Shown piece after piece: positions 41,516 through 51,500 of a stretch of 64,000 nt of DNA. The notes beneath the pieces are model-generated. The model searched no databases. It saw only the letters and a program-made list of their open reading frames with translations, and was not told the DNA's origin. This stretch comes from Dorea_A amylophila (GTDB lineage: Bacteria > Bacillota > Clostridia > Lachnospirales > Lachnospiraceae). The position numbers and the translations under genes were made by a program. The DNA is taken from assembly GCF_025567265.1 (NCBI RefSeq), contig NZ_JAOQJW010000016.1, positions 22,429-86,428 on the forward strand, written 5' to 3'. Each line of letters starts with the position of its first letter. Positions within the stretch are counted from its first letter, which is position 1.

Positions 41516-43158
41516 ACAAACTCTCCTTTCCGTTCCTGCCGCTCACGTATAATCTGCACTGCTTCTATCATTTCCTGCATCTCGTCACTATACCTGAACC
41601 GAATCTCAATCTGTTCCTTGCTGTATACAATGATCTGCTCTATCAATGTAACAACCGCTTTCCGGTCAAGGCTTTGGATATTTTCATATTTTTTGAAATC
41701 CTCTATCCATGGATGCATCCGTTTTTCTTCCGCAGATAACTTTTCTTTCTTCTCTTCCGTTTCCTGTTTTGCCTTTTCTGCTTTCTGCATCTTCTCTGTA
41801 AATCTCTGATTATATTCATGGTACTCTTCTCTGCTGACAATACCATCTACCATATCCTGATACAGTCTCGCCTTTAAGTCTTTATATCTTTCCACTTCCT
41901 CATAAAGTGCCATTAACTGCTGTTCTAAAGACCGGCTCTCCACTTTCTTGTAAGTATCCATTCCATTTTTCTTGATGATCTTTTCTGCTTCGGTCAATAA
42001 TGCGATCTGTTTTTTTACAGAATCCAGAACTACATCATAAATCATTTTTTCACTGATCAGATGGGAACTGCATCCTTCTTTGTTCTTATAAGTGGAGCAA
42101 TGATAATAACAGTATTTTTTCCCCTTTTTCGTTGTGCTTCTCTTGACCATGTTCTCACCACAGTCCCCACAACGTACAAATCCAGAAAACAAATAAACTG
42201 ATTTTCTTTTCGGAGCGATCCGGGTATCTATTTTCAACAGACTTTGCACATATTGAAAACTTTCTTCTGGAATGATTGCTTCATGTGTATTTTCTACTCG
42301 TATCCAGTTTTCTCTTGCGATAGGCGAACTCTTCTTCACCTTATAATTAATCTTTCGGTTTTTGCCCTGAACCATTGTGCCTATGTAAAGTTCATTCTGC
42401 AAAATACGGTTGATAGAAGTGACTGCCCATTTGGGATCAGAACCGGAACGGAATCCGCTGTTATAATTCATCCCCCGGCTTCTCTTATATTCCAATGGCG
42501 GCAAAACTCCCATTTCATTTAACCGGGCTGCTATTCTTTGTGAACTGTACCCATCTATTTTTAGATTGAAAATAAGCCGTACAATATCTGCCGCATATTC
42601 ATCAACAATAAGATGGTTCTTATCTTCTGGATCTTTTAAGTATCCATAGGCTGCAAAGCTGCCAATAAACTGCCCGTTTTTCCTTTTTACATCTAACTGA
42701 CTTCGGATTTTAATTGAGATGTCCCTGCAATAAGCATCATTGATAAGATTCTTAAACGGAACAATGATCTGATCTGCATCATCCGATCCTGCAGCACTGT
42801 CATAATGGTCTGTGATTGCGATGAACCGTACACCCATAAATGGAAAGATCTTTTCCAGATACCTTCCTGTTTCAATGTAGTTTCTTCCCAATCTGGATAA
42901 ATCTTTTACGATGATACAGTTGATCTTCTTCCTTTTCACATCCTCAAGCATTCTTTGAAATGCTGGACGGTCAAAGTTCGTTCCACTGTATCCATCGTCG
43001 ATATATTCCTCGACCAGCTGAATCTCTTTGTGCTGTTTTACAAAATCGTTAATGAGACTTCTTTGATTGCGGATGCTGTCACTCTCCAGTTTGTCTCCAT
43101 CCTCTCTGGATAACCGGAGATAATCCGCTGCTAAAATAGACTTTTGATTGAAATACAT
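41503..43158 (-). CDS. Large serine recombinase (operon member 1)
   Basis: Serine integrase of 551 residues, first in the four-recombinase operon. Catalytic motifs are AADYLRLSREDGD, DDGYSGTNFDRPAF and VKDLSRLGRNYIET. The recombinase domain (AAYGYLKDPEDKNHLIVDEY), zinc ribbon (VRCGDCGENMVKR, then CYYHC and C) and a long coiled coil (QEAEKAKQETEEKK-like, residues 400-480) follow. AGGAGG lies 11 nt before the ATG. The family integrates and excises transposons and phages; which recombinase acts on which element here is not determinable. Confidence 0.94.
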   Translation of the reverse strand: MYFNQKSILAADYLRLSREDGDKLESDSIRNQRSLINDFVKQHKEIQLVEEYIDDGYSGTNFDRPAFQRMLEDVKRKKINCIIVKDLSRLGRNYIETGRYLEKIFPFMGVRFIAITDHYDSAAGSDDADQIIVPFKNLINDAYCRDISIKIRSQLDVKRKNGQFIGSFAAYGYLKDPEDKNHLIVDEYAADIVRLIFNLKIDGYSSQRIAARLNEMGVLPPLEYKRSRGMNYNSGFRSGSDPKWAVTSINRILQNELYIGTMVQGKNRKINYKVKKSSPIARENWIRVENTHEAIIPEESFQYVQSLLKIDTRIAPKRKSVYLFSGFVRCGDCGENMVKRSTTKKGKKYCYYHCSTYKNKEGCSSHLISEKMIYDVVLDSVKKQIALLTEAEKIIKKNGMDTYKKVESRSLEQQLMALYEEVERYKDLKARLYQDMVDGIVSREEYHEYNQRFTEKMQKAEKAKQETEEKKEKLSAEEKRMHPWIEDFKKYENIQSLDRKAVVTLIEQIIVYSKEQIEIRFRYSDEMQEMIEAVQIIRERQERKGEFVCGA

Positions 43159-43328
43159 AAAGCCATCAACCTCCTACTTTACTCGCTCTGTGGCGGTGTA
43201 AACCAAGAAATTCACGGCTCCTTGAATGCTTTTAAATTTTGACCCACATCCATATTAACATAACTTCTGGATTACTACCATACCTTTTTCTTTCTTTTTT
43301 CGATTATTTTTTCTGGACGATTTTTCTT

Positions 43329-43589
43329 TTACATGGAGATACATCTGCTCAGGCTTTCTTCCAGAGAGCATTTTCCTGCAAAGCTGATCTTCACAACTAT
43401 CCCATGTGATTTATAGCAATACGGATTTTTAATCTGCTTGATATAATCTGCAATCCTTTCTGCCTGCGGTAATTCTTCATGAATCTCCACATCATCCAGC
43501 TCTGCTAACGTACTTTTATCTACGGTACGGATGTCCACTGCTGCCATTTCCTGCAATTCTTCCAGTGTAGGCATTTCTATATTTTTCAT
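43329..43589 (-). CDS. Small element-associated protein
   Basis: Protein of 86 residues (MKNIEMPTLEELQEMAAVDI, then a repeated acidic helix, then CYKSHGIVVKISFAGKCSL). GGAGG is 7 nt before the ATG at 43589; the open frame runs 25 codons further without a start signal. Such short proteins recur beside serine-recombinase operons of clostridial mobile elements, with function unknown. It ends 170 bp upstream of the recombinase operon start and likely shares its promoter. Confidence 0.75.
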   Translation of the reverse strand: MKNIEMPTLEELQEMAAVDIRTVDKSTLAELDDVEIHEELPQAERIADYIKQIKNPYCYKSHGIVVKISFAGKCSLEESLSRCISM

Positions 43590-43689
43590 CTGGCTACCTC
43601 CTGTGATCTCTCTTTTTCTACTAATCACAGCTGGCAGAGGGCAAAATGTCAGATGAATTTTCACTTTTTTTATTTTTTTACATTTTTAC

Positions 43690-43963
43690 CTGTCTTTTTG
43701 ATGTCTCCCACGCATGATTATGGGAAGGGATTCTCTCTTAGAGCAAGTTTCGCAATGTCAGACAAAAACCCCTCCGGGATTTTTTCTGCCTTGCAACTTG
43801 ATGGGGATTTCGTTTCCCCATACCCTCGACCGCAATCAAAGATATGCGTATTGGTTCCCATTGCCATGGTCACAGCGTGATGAATCTTCATCACTTGCTT
43901 TCACAGCAAGCTGTAAAATTTTCTCTTTCCTATGCGGAACCTATGTGCAGAAAGGAGCATCCA
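43690..43963. other. Candidate oriT / relaxosome region upstream of mobC
   Basis: About 270 non-coding bases directly before mobC and mobA, the usual location of a transfer origin. It contains several small inverted repeats: ATGGGGA...TCCCCAT near 43800-43821, GTGATGAA/TTCATCAC near 43876-43893, and TTGCT/AGCAAG just after. I cannot place a nick site. A promoter for the mob operon may also lie here. Confidence 0.4.
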
Positions 43964-44341
43964 ATGACAAGACCACAAAAAGAATCTGATATGAAACGGG
44001 AACACCGGGTAACAATCCGCCTGACTGACACTGAATTTTCTATTATAGAAAATACGGCAGAACAGGCAGACATGTCTATTTCCGAGTACATGCGAAAACA
44101 AATTATGGAGGGACAGGTCAATACTAAATTTGAGATTGTTGCAGATGTCAAAGAAATAAAAAAGCTGATTGGTGAATTGGGTAAGATAGGAAGCAACCTC
44201 AATCAGATTGCCCGATATTTTAATCAAGGTGGGATTATCTCCTCAGAAATGAGAAAAGAGATAAAAAAATCTCTCCGGGATATTTATGAGATGAAATATG
44301 AAGTGATGAGAATGGCAGGTGATTTCCGTGGCAGTGATTAA
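43964..44341 (+). CDS. mobC: MobC-like relaxosome accessory protein
   Basis: Protein of 125 residues combining an N-terminal ribbon-helix-helix-like region (HRVTIRLTDTEFSIIENTAE, ADMSISEYMRKQIMEG) with the MobC motif near the C-terminus (LIGELGKIGSNLNQIARYFN). Such proteins bind oriT and help the relaxase melt the nick site. AAAGGAG lies 6 nt before the ATG at 43964. It overlaps the relaxase gene by 14 bp. Confidence 0.92.
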   Translation: MTRPQKESDMKREHRVTIRLTDTEFSIIENTAEQADMSISEYMRKQIMEGQVNTKFEIVADVKEIKKLIGELGKIGSNLNQIARYFNQGGIISSEMRKEIKKSLRDIYEMKYEVMRMAGDFRGSD

Positions 44342-45977
44342 ACATATCGCAAGCAAAAATGCTGACTATGGAGAATCCGAACGGTATCTCATCTTCCAGC
44401 ATAATGAATACACCCAAAAACCAATCCTCGATGATGAGGGACATATGATATTACGAGATGAATATTACCTGGATGGTCTGAACTGTGATCCGTTTACCTT
44501 TGCATCTGAATGTCAAGAACTAAACAGCTATTACCATAAAAATAAAAATTTCAATGAGATCAAGTCTCATCATTACATTATCAGCTTTGACCCAAAAGAC
44601 AAAGAGGAATGTGGACTGACTGGTGAACGGGCACAGCAGCTGGGACTGACTTTTGCAAAGAAGAACTTTCCCGGTCATCAGGCTTTAGTCTGCACACATA
44701 CAGATGGTCACAACGAAAGTGGCAATATCCATGTACATATTGTGATCAACAGCCTTCGAAAATATGACGTACCGCAAGAACCCTATATGGAATTTGACTG
44801 TGAATCAAAAGCCGGATATAAACACCACCTAAGCACAGCCTACCTTGCTCACTTAAAGCAAGACGTTATGGATATGTGCCAGAAAGAGGGCCTGCATCAA
44901 GTTGATCTGCTCTCTCCTGCTGAAAGGAAAATCACAGAAAAAGAATACTGGGCACAGCGTCGTGGACAGGAAAAACTTGATAAGCTCAACCAGAAAATGC
45001 TTGAAGATGGTATCACACCAAAAGAGACTCGCTATCAGACAGAGAAACAGTTTCTTCGGGATGCTATCGACGATGCTGCAAGCACCGCCAGATCACCAGA
45101 AGAGTTCGCAAAAATCCTTGATGAAAAATATCATATCATCTTCAAGATCAGCAGAAACCGGTACAGCTATCTTCATCCAGGCAGAAAAAAATATATCACT
45201 GGACGAAATCTCGGAACACGATATGAAGAGGATTTTCTATTACAGGCATTTAAGGGAAATGCAAAATCGCTCTCTGATAGGAAAATGGAAATTGAAGAAC
45301 CGCAAGTTGCAGCTACTACAAAAGATTTGCAGACGACACTTTCTTCTGATGCTCCCGATATTCCTGTACCGTTCATTTTCATAAAATCAGATCTCCGACT
45401 TGTGATAGATTTACAGACCTGTATCAAAGCACAGCAGAGTGAGGCCTATGCTCAAAAAGTCAAACTCTCCAATTTGAAACAGATGGCTCAGACAGTTGCC
45501 TATATACAGGAACATAGTTATGACTCTCTTGAAGATTTCCATACTGCACTTGACCAGGCATCCGATCAGACCAGTGCTTCAAGAAAATCCTTAAAGGATA
45601 CAGAGCAAAAACTTAAAGATGTGAATGAACAAATACATTTTACCGGACAGTACCTTGCATACAAAAACATATATGCAGACTACCGTAAGAGCCGCAATAA
45701 GGATAAATTCTACGAAGAACACCGGGCAGAGCTTTCCCTTTATGATACAGCTCTCCGAACACTGAAAGAAAAATCTGCCGGAAATAAGCTGCCTTCCATG
45801 AAAACCCTCTATACAGAAAAAGACCGGCTTATTGAAGTGCGAGATACACAACGGGAAGATTTTTCTAGCCGCCGGGATTATGAACGGGAGCTTCGTACCG
45901 TGTCTGCTAATATTGATATGATCCTTGGAAAGAGTCACGAGCAGGAACAGCAGATTGAAAATGAAAAAGATTTATAG
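44328..45977 (+). CDS. mobA: MobA-like relaxase (MOBP type)
   Basis: Conjugative DNA nickase of 549 residues that would process oriT and lead the strand to a recipient. The N-terminus begins AVIKHIASKNADYGESERYL as in MOBP family relaxases of clostridial mobilisable elements. The catalytic His triad region is visible (VCTHTDGHNESGNIHVHIVI, residues about 120-140), and the active Tyr is likely in the early motif (NADYGESERYL). The second half is coiled-coil-rich. GTG at 44328 is preferred because AGGTGA lies just upstream. No coupling or secretion gene is encoded beside it, so it needs a helper such as the Tn916-type module to the right. Confidence 0.93.
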   Translation: MAVIKHIASKNADYGESERYLIFQHNEYTQKPILDDEGHMILRDEYYLDGLNCDPFTFASECQELNSYYHKNKNFNEIKSHHYIISFDPKDKEECGLTGERAQQLGLTFAKKNFPGHQALVCTHTDGHNESGNIHVHIVINSLRKYDVPQEPYMEFDCESKAGYKHHLSTAYLAHLKQDVMDMCQKEGLHQVDLLSPAERKITEKEYWAQRRGQEKLDKLNQKMLEDGITPKETRYQTEKQFLRDAIDDAASTARSPEEFAKILDEKYHIIFKISRNRYSYLHPGRKKYITGRNLGTRYEEDFLLQAFKGNAKSLSDRKMEIEEPQVAATTKDLQTTLSSDAPDIPVPFIFIKSDLRLVIDLQTCIKAQQSEAYAQKVKLSNLKQMAQTVAYIQEHSYDSLEDFHTALDQASDQTSASRKSLKDTEQKLKDVNEQIHFTGQYLAYKNIYADYRKSRNKDKFYEEHRAELSLYDTALRTLKEKSAGNKLPSMKTLYTEKDRLIEVRDTQREDFSSRRDYERELRTVSANIDMILGKSHEQEQQIENEKDL

Positions 45978-46112
45978 GCTGTTATTTTTCATCGGCATTT
46001 GTCGTTTCAAAATTCGGGTATTGAGGATTACTATTTGCCATGTTAAAATAATAATATAGAAATTCATGTTTACTATATTCCATTCTAAAGGAAAGCAGGT
46101 GGTGTTTTTACA

Positions 46113-46910
46113 ATGAATAATACAGAAGAAACACTGAATTTTGAACAAAAGCATAAAGAAGATCTACAACGCCTTAGAGGGTTCCGTCTTTTAGATGATG
46201 ATTTTATGAGTAAAGTTTTTGAAGATAAGGCATGTGCGGAATTTCTGCTTCAAATTATTTTGCAAAGGCATGACCTTAAAGTACAATCTGCACAGGGACA
46301 ATACGATATAAAAAATTTACAAGGACGTTCTATTCGCTTGGATATATTAGCTGTCGATACCAATAACCGCTCTTATAATATAGAAATTCAAAGAAGTGAT
46401 CGTGGTGCCGGTGCAAAACGTGCAAGATATAATAGCAGTCTTATAGATGCCAATATAACTGAAGCTGGCGATAAATATGATGCCCTCACTGAAACCTATG
46501 TAATTTTTATTACTGAAAATGATGTATTAAAAGCCGGGCTTCCAATTTATCATATTGACCGCATCATCCAAGAAACCGGTGAACCATTTGGCGATGAAGC
46601 TCATATTATTTATGTAAATTCCCAAATCAAAGATGAAACAGAACTCGGAAAACTAATGTACGATTTTTCCTGTACCGATCCAAAAGATATGTATTATAAA
46701 ATACTTGCTGACAGGGTACGTTATTTTAAAGAAGATGAGGAAGGAGTTTTGACTATGTGCAGAGAAATGGAAAATATGCGAAAAGCTGAACGCATTGAAA
46801 TTGCTAAACGTATGCTGGTCTCCGGCAAACTCACTTATGAAGATATTGCCGCTTTTACAGACCTGACCTTAGAAGAAATCAAGGCTCTGGCTGTACAGAA
46901 AACTGCATAA
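46113..46910 (+). CDS. Rpn-family recombination-promoting nuclease (PD-(D/E)XK)
   Basis: Protein of 265 residues of the Rpn/PDDEXK transposase-like family. The nuclease core is RLDILAVDTNNRSYNIEIQR (residues about 73-92), containing the D...E-x-Q/K metal site, preceded by DDDFMSKVFEDKACAEFLLQ and followed by helical regions. Members promote RecA-independent recombination or act as toxic nucleases; the role here is unknown. It is monocistronic with a strong terminator, and AGGTGG lies about 10 nt before its ATG. Confidence 0.88.
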   Translation: MNNTEETLNFEQKHKEDLQRLRGFRLLDDDFMSKVFEDKACAEFLLQIILQRHDLKVQSAQGQYDIKNLQGRSIRLDILAVDTNNRSYNIEIQRSDRGAGAKRARYNSSLIDANITEAGDKYDALTETYVIFITENDVLKAGLPIYHIDRIIQETGEPFGDEAHIIYVNSQIKDETELGKLMYDFSCTDPKDMYYKILADRVRYFKEDEEGVLTMCREMENMRKAERIEIAKRMLVSGKLTYEDIAAFTDLTLEEIKALAVQKTA

Positions 46911-46920
46911 CAAAAAATGA

Positions 46921-46972
46921 CTCCCTACAACACATGACCTATTTGGTATATGGGGATATGTTGTAGGGAGTT
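46921..46972. terminator. Strong terminator after the Rpn gene
   Basis: Perfect 13-bp stem ACTCCCTACAACA/TGTTGTAGGGAGT with a 26-base loop and TTTCTTAG after it on the plus strand. Confidence 0.75.
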
Positions 46973-47026
46973 TCTTAGTAAGCGGCACGCAACAAACCGC
47001 ATAAAAATCCCACGGAAGGCATTCCT

Positions 47027-48070
47027 TTAAACAAAAATCCTTCCTCTGTAATTGCCTTCTTCTGCATACTGCATTGTTTCAATATCAAATAATTCGTCAG
47101 CATCTAATGACTGAACGATAAATGGAGAATGTGTGGAAACAATAAACTGGCTATTAGGAAATGTTCTTTTTAAATCTGCAACGATTTCTTTCTGCCACTT
47201 TGGATGCAGATGCAGATCCAGCTCATCAATCAAAATCACTGCTTTCTCTTCCAATGGATTCAACGAATCCGGATTTGCCATTGATAATCTCTTTGCAATA
47301 TCCGCAATAACCGATAAAACTGCTTTATATCCTCCACTTAACTGATCAATCTGGAGATCTACCCCTTCTGAATTTGTCATCACCATTCTTGACGGTGCTA
47401 ACTCAATCCTTAAATTGGAATATCCCTTTATCATTCTTTCCAAAGCAGTTCTTACACAATTTAATTTAGGATTCTTATAATTTGAATTTTCACGAATCCC
47501 TCGAAGTTCAATATCCTCTTCTGTCTTGAACCAATCATAAAAATCTCTAAAATAGTTGACATTATCAAAACAGTTTCTTAAAGCATCTGTTACTTGAAAG
47601 TTTTTTATATGTCCCCTCTGTGATACTTCTCGTATAATTCTGTCTGTTCCATAGTAAAGAATCAATGGCAGTTTTCTCTCTTCCACACATTGCGAATACT
47701 TGGATTTCAATTCTTTTAAAGATTTTGCTTTTTCCGCCTTTACGTCTCCTGCATTTTCAAATGGTTGTTGTGACGAAAGTCTGCGTCTGTTTGTCCAGAC
47801 ATATTTTTCGCCATCCAATGTTATCCCTAAAGTAACTGCTGCTCCATTAGCTCCATTCCTTATATCCTTATTTGCCAGATCACACTCTTTCATTGCTTCT
47901 GCATTAACTGTTCTTAATACCGGTACAAATCCTTTTGTGATTGCCTCTAGTATAGTGGTTTTTCCGCTACCATTGTCTCCTATCAATGCAACAAAATTTT
48001 TATTTTCAAATGTGATTCTTTGTTTTTGAATCCCCCTGAAATTTGTTAATTCTATAAAATTGACTTTCAC
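47027..48070 (-). CDS. AAA ATPase (RecF/OLD-like), possibly C-terminally shortened
   Basis: ATPase of 347 residues of the RecF/SMC-like AAA_21 group. Walker A is GDNGSGKTT at residue 31, the signature-like LSGGYKAVL is near 243, Walker B is VILIDELDLHLHP near 278, and the sensor His is QFIVSTHSPFIVQ near 308. The protein stops about 30 residues after the sensor His, earlier than related proteins that continue for 50-100 residues, and no nuclease (Toprim or HNH) partner follows, so it may be truncated or an orphan. Anti-phage ATPases of this family usually have such a partner. Genes downstream are convergent. Confidence 0.82.
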   Translation of the reverse strand: MKVNFIELTNFRGIQKQRITFENKNFVALIGDNGSGKTTILEAITKGFVPVLRTVNAEAMKECDLANKDIRNGANGAAVTLGITLDGEKYVWTNRRRLSSQQPFENAGDVKAEKAKSLKELKSKYSQCVEERKLPLILYYGTDRIIREVSQRGHIKNFQVTDALRNCFDNVNYFRDFYDWFKTEEDIELRGIRENSNYKNPKLNCVRTALERMIKGYSNLRIELAPSRMVMTNSEGVDLQIDQLSGGYKAVLSVIADIAKRLSMANPDSLNPLEEKAVILIDELDLHLHPKWQKEIVADLKRTFPNSQFIVSTHSPFIVQSLDADELFDIETMQYAEEGNYRGRIFV

Positions 48071-48415
48071 TGAGTCACCTTCTTCATCTAAATATACATT
48101 GATTATATCTTACCCTTCATTTGTCTGCAAGTTTTCCCATCCTTTAATAAAAATTTTTATCTGGCAAATAAACTGCAGCTTTTATTCTTATCAACATTAC
48201 ATTTTATTATTTTTTTATGAGAAAAACACAATAAAAATCTGATTATCCGCTAAAACACAGTATCTATCAGCATTTTCAAGGAAACAAACACATCAATTTA
48301 CTACTTATTTACTACTAACGAATGAGCCTTGATACGCTAGTTTTCTTAGATATGCAAAGATATGGTACAGCACATCAGTATTGAAACAAGAAAAATTTAA
48401 TATTTCATAGACTAT

Positions 48416-48470
48416 GGAACGCCTAACATGACGTTCCTTTTCTATTTCCAGCCGTTCTTATTGGACGGCT
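48416..48470 (+). terminator. Two small hairpins in the leader of the adhesin gene
   Basis: The 435 bp between the AAA gene and the adhesin start hold no gene. Two hairpins lie just before the adhesin: GGAACG/CGTTCC (48416-48437) followed by TTTTCT, and AGCCGT/ACGGCT (48450-48470) followed by ATTTTATT. They could end upstream transcripts or attenuate the adhesin operon. A short AT-rich region with no clear promoter lies upstream. Confidence 0.5.
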
Positions 48471-48505
48471 ATTTTATTACTCAAAACGAAAGGAGCATTA
48501 GACTT

Positions 48506-51500
48506 ATGAAAAAGATATTAAAGCGATTGTGTACGGGCTTCTTAGCTCTTGCAACTGTCGTTACTGCTTTACCGAGTACACCCGTTCATGCAGAAAGTAA
48601 GCAATACTGGACGGAAAGTGCAGAGCGTGTCGGTATCATTGAAAAAGTAATGAATGACGGTTCTATCGGTTCTACATTCAATGAGGGCATGATGAAAGTT
48701 GAGGGCGAAACTGCCTATTGTATTGACATCAATACAGATTTCAAAAATGGTTACAAGACCAGAGCTGACGCAAGCTCACGCATGAGTGCCGACCAGATTT
48801 CAGATGTGGCGTTATCCTTAGAGTATGTCAAACAGTATGGCGAAGCTCACAAGGAACTGAATTACAAGCAAGTCTATCTGTTGGAACAATGTGTTGTCTG
48901 GCAGAGATTGAGCGTACATCTTGGCTGGCAATGTGATAACGTGCGAGCTTCTTATGATGAAATTCCAAAGGCAACACAGGACGAAGTTTTCTCTGGTGCA
49001 AAAGCCTTTGTCAAAGAGAATAAAGGACGCTATGAATGTGGCGGTTATATCTACTCTGGCGAGGGGCAGGAATTAGGACAATTCTGGGCGAAACTGAATG
49101 TCGGAAATGCGAAACTACAAAAGACTTCCAGTAATACCAGCATTACAGACAGTAACGGGAATTACTCTGTCGCTGGTGCAATCTACGGTGTCTTTTCTGA
49201 TAAGGACTGCACGAAACAGCTTGCCACCCTTACGACTGATGAAAACGGAAATACAGATGTTGTAGAGGTAAAAGCAGGCACAGTCTATATCAAGGAATTA
49301 TCCGCACCAGCAGGATATAAAGTAGATAAAACTGTATATTCCTTAAAGATTGAAGCTGGAAAGACAGCGACATTGAACGTATCTGATACGCCAAAAGTAA
49401 CGGACACTTTGATTGAGCTTTTCAAGATTGACATGGAAACACAGAAAGACAATCCGCAAGGAAACGCTTCTCTAGCAGGTGCGGAATTTACATGGAAGTA
49501 TTATGCAGGCTTCTATACTAAAGACAATCTCCCTGCCGAAGCTACTCGTACATGGGTTACAAAGACAATCGCTGAAACAGACAGCGATGGGACAACCCAC
49601 TACATCACAAAATTAGCGGACGCATACAAGGTGTCTGGCGACAGCTTCTATATGCAAGACGGTAAAGCCGTTTTTCCACTTGGAACACTAACCGTTGAAG
49701 AAACGAAAGCTCCAAATGGCTACTTACTTGACGGTGCATATATGCAGGCTGGCGATAAGTCCGAACAGATTAAGGGCTTATATGTAACACAGATTACCGA
49801 GGACGGCGACCTTGCCGTATTATCTGGAAGTAACCAGTTTTCCGTTTCTGACAAGGTTATCCGTGGCGGTGTCAAAATTCAGAAACGAGATTTAGAAACG
49901 GGCGATACAAAGCCACAAGGAAGTGCCACTTTGAAAGATACTGCCTTTGACATCATTTCCTTAAAAGATAATGCAGTATTGGTTGAGGGCAAGCTATACA
50001 AAAAAAATGAAGTGGTAAAGACAATTCGTACCGATATTGAGGGTGTCGCTTCTACTTCTGCCGACCTTTTACCTTATGGAAAGTTTCGTATCGTTGAAAG
50101 TGAAGCTCCAAACGGATATTTGACTGACGGTGCAAAACCGATTGATTTTACAATCACAGAAAATGGAAAAATTGTGGACTTAACCGACAAAGCCCATTCT
50201 ATCTACAATCAGATTAAGCGTGGGGATATTGAGGGCGTGAAAATCGGTGCAGGCACACACAAGCGTCTTGCTGATGTTCCTTTTAGGATCACAAGCAAGA
50301 CGACGGGCGAAAATCATGTCGTGGTAACTGATGATAACGGGCAATTCTCCACTTCTGCTGACTGGGCTTCTCATAAGCACAATACAAACGCAGGCAAGAC
50401 CAGCGAGGACGGTGTGTGGTTTGGGATTTCTGAACCAGACGACAGCAAGGGTGCATTACCTTATGATACCTATATCATTGAAGAAATGCGTTGTGACAGT
50501 AACAAAGGCTTTGAACTTATCCCACCTTTTGAAATCGTGGTATCAAGAAATAACCTTGTGGTTGATTTAGGGACGCTGACTGATGAATACGAAAAAGAAA
50601 TCTCTATCCATACCACAGCGACCAGCAAGGACGGCGAAAAGACTATCCTTGCAGGAAAAGAGGTAACAATCGTTGATACAGTCAAATTGGACGGACTTAC
50701 AAAAGGCACAAAATATCAGCTCAAAGGCTGGCAGATGTTAAAGGAAGAAAACACCGAGCTTATCATTGACGGGAAACGTGTAGAAAACAACTATACCTTT
50801 ATCGCTGATGATGAGGAAATGAAAGTGGAAATTTCCTATACATTCAATGCGTCTGCTTTAGGTGGCAAGAACCTTGTTACCTTTGAAGAATTGTATAATT
50901 TCAGCAATCCAGACGAACCCGTAAAAGTTGCGGAACACAAAGACATTGAGGACGACGGGCAGACGGTACTTATCACAGAGCGTATCATCAAAATTCATAC
51001 GACTGCTACCGATAAGGACGGCAACAAAGAGCTTGAAGCTGGAAAAGACGTTACAATCATTGATACGGTTACTTTAGAGGGCTTAGAAGTCGGCACAAAA
51101 TATCAGTTAAAGGGCTGGCAGATGTTGAAAAAAGAAAATGCAGAACTTCTTATCAATGGAAAGCGTGTGGAAAGTGATTACACTTTTACCGCTGACAGCG
51201 AAAACATGAAAGTAGAAGTTGCCTTTACTTTTGACGCTACTTCTTTTAACGGAAAACAGCTTGTAACTTTTGAAGAATTGTACGATTTAAGCAATCCAGA
51301 CGAGCCGAAGAAAGTTACCGAGCATAAGGATATTGAGGATAAGGGACAGACGATTACCTTTAAGGAAAAACCAGAAGTCCCAAAAGAACCAGAGAAACCC
51401 GAAACACCACAGACACCAGAAAAGCCTAGCAGACCTAGCGACAGTCCCAAAACGGGCGATAACACCAACCTTTACGAACTGCTTGTACTTCTTTTAACTT

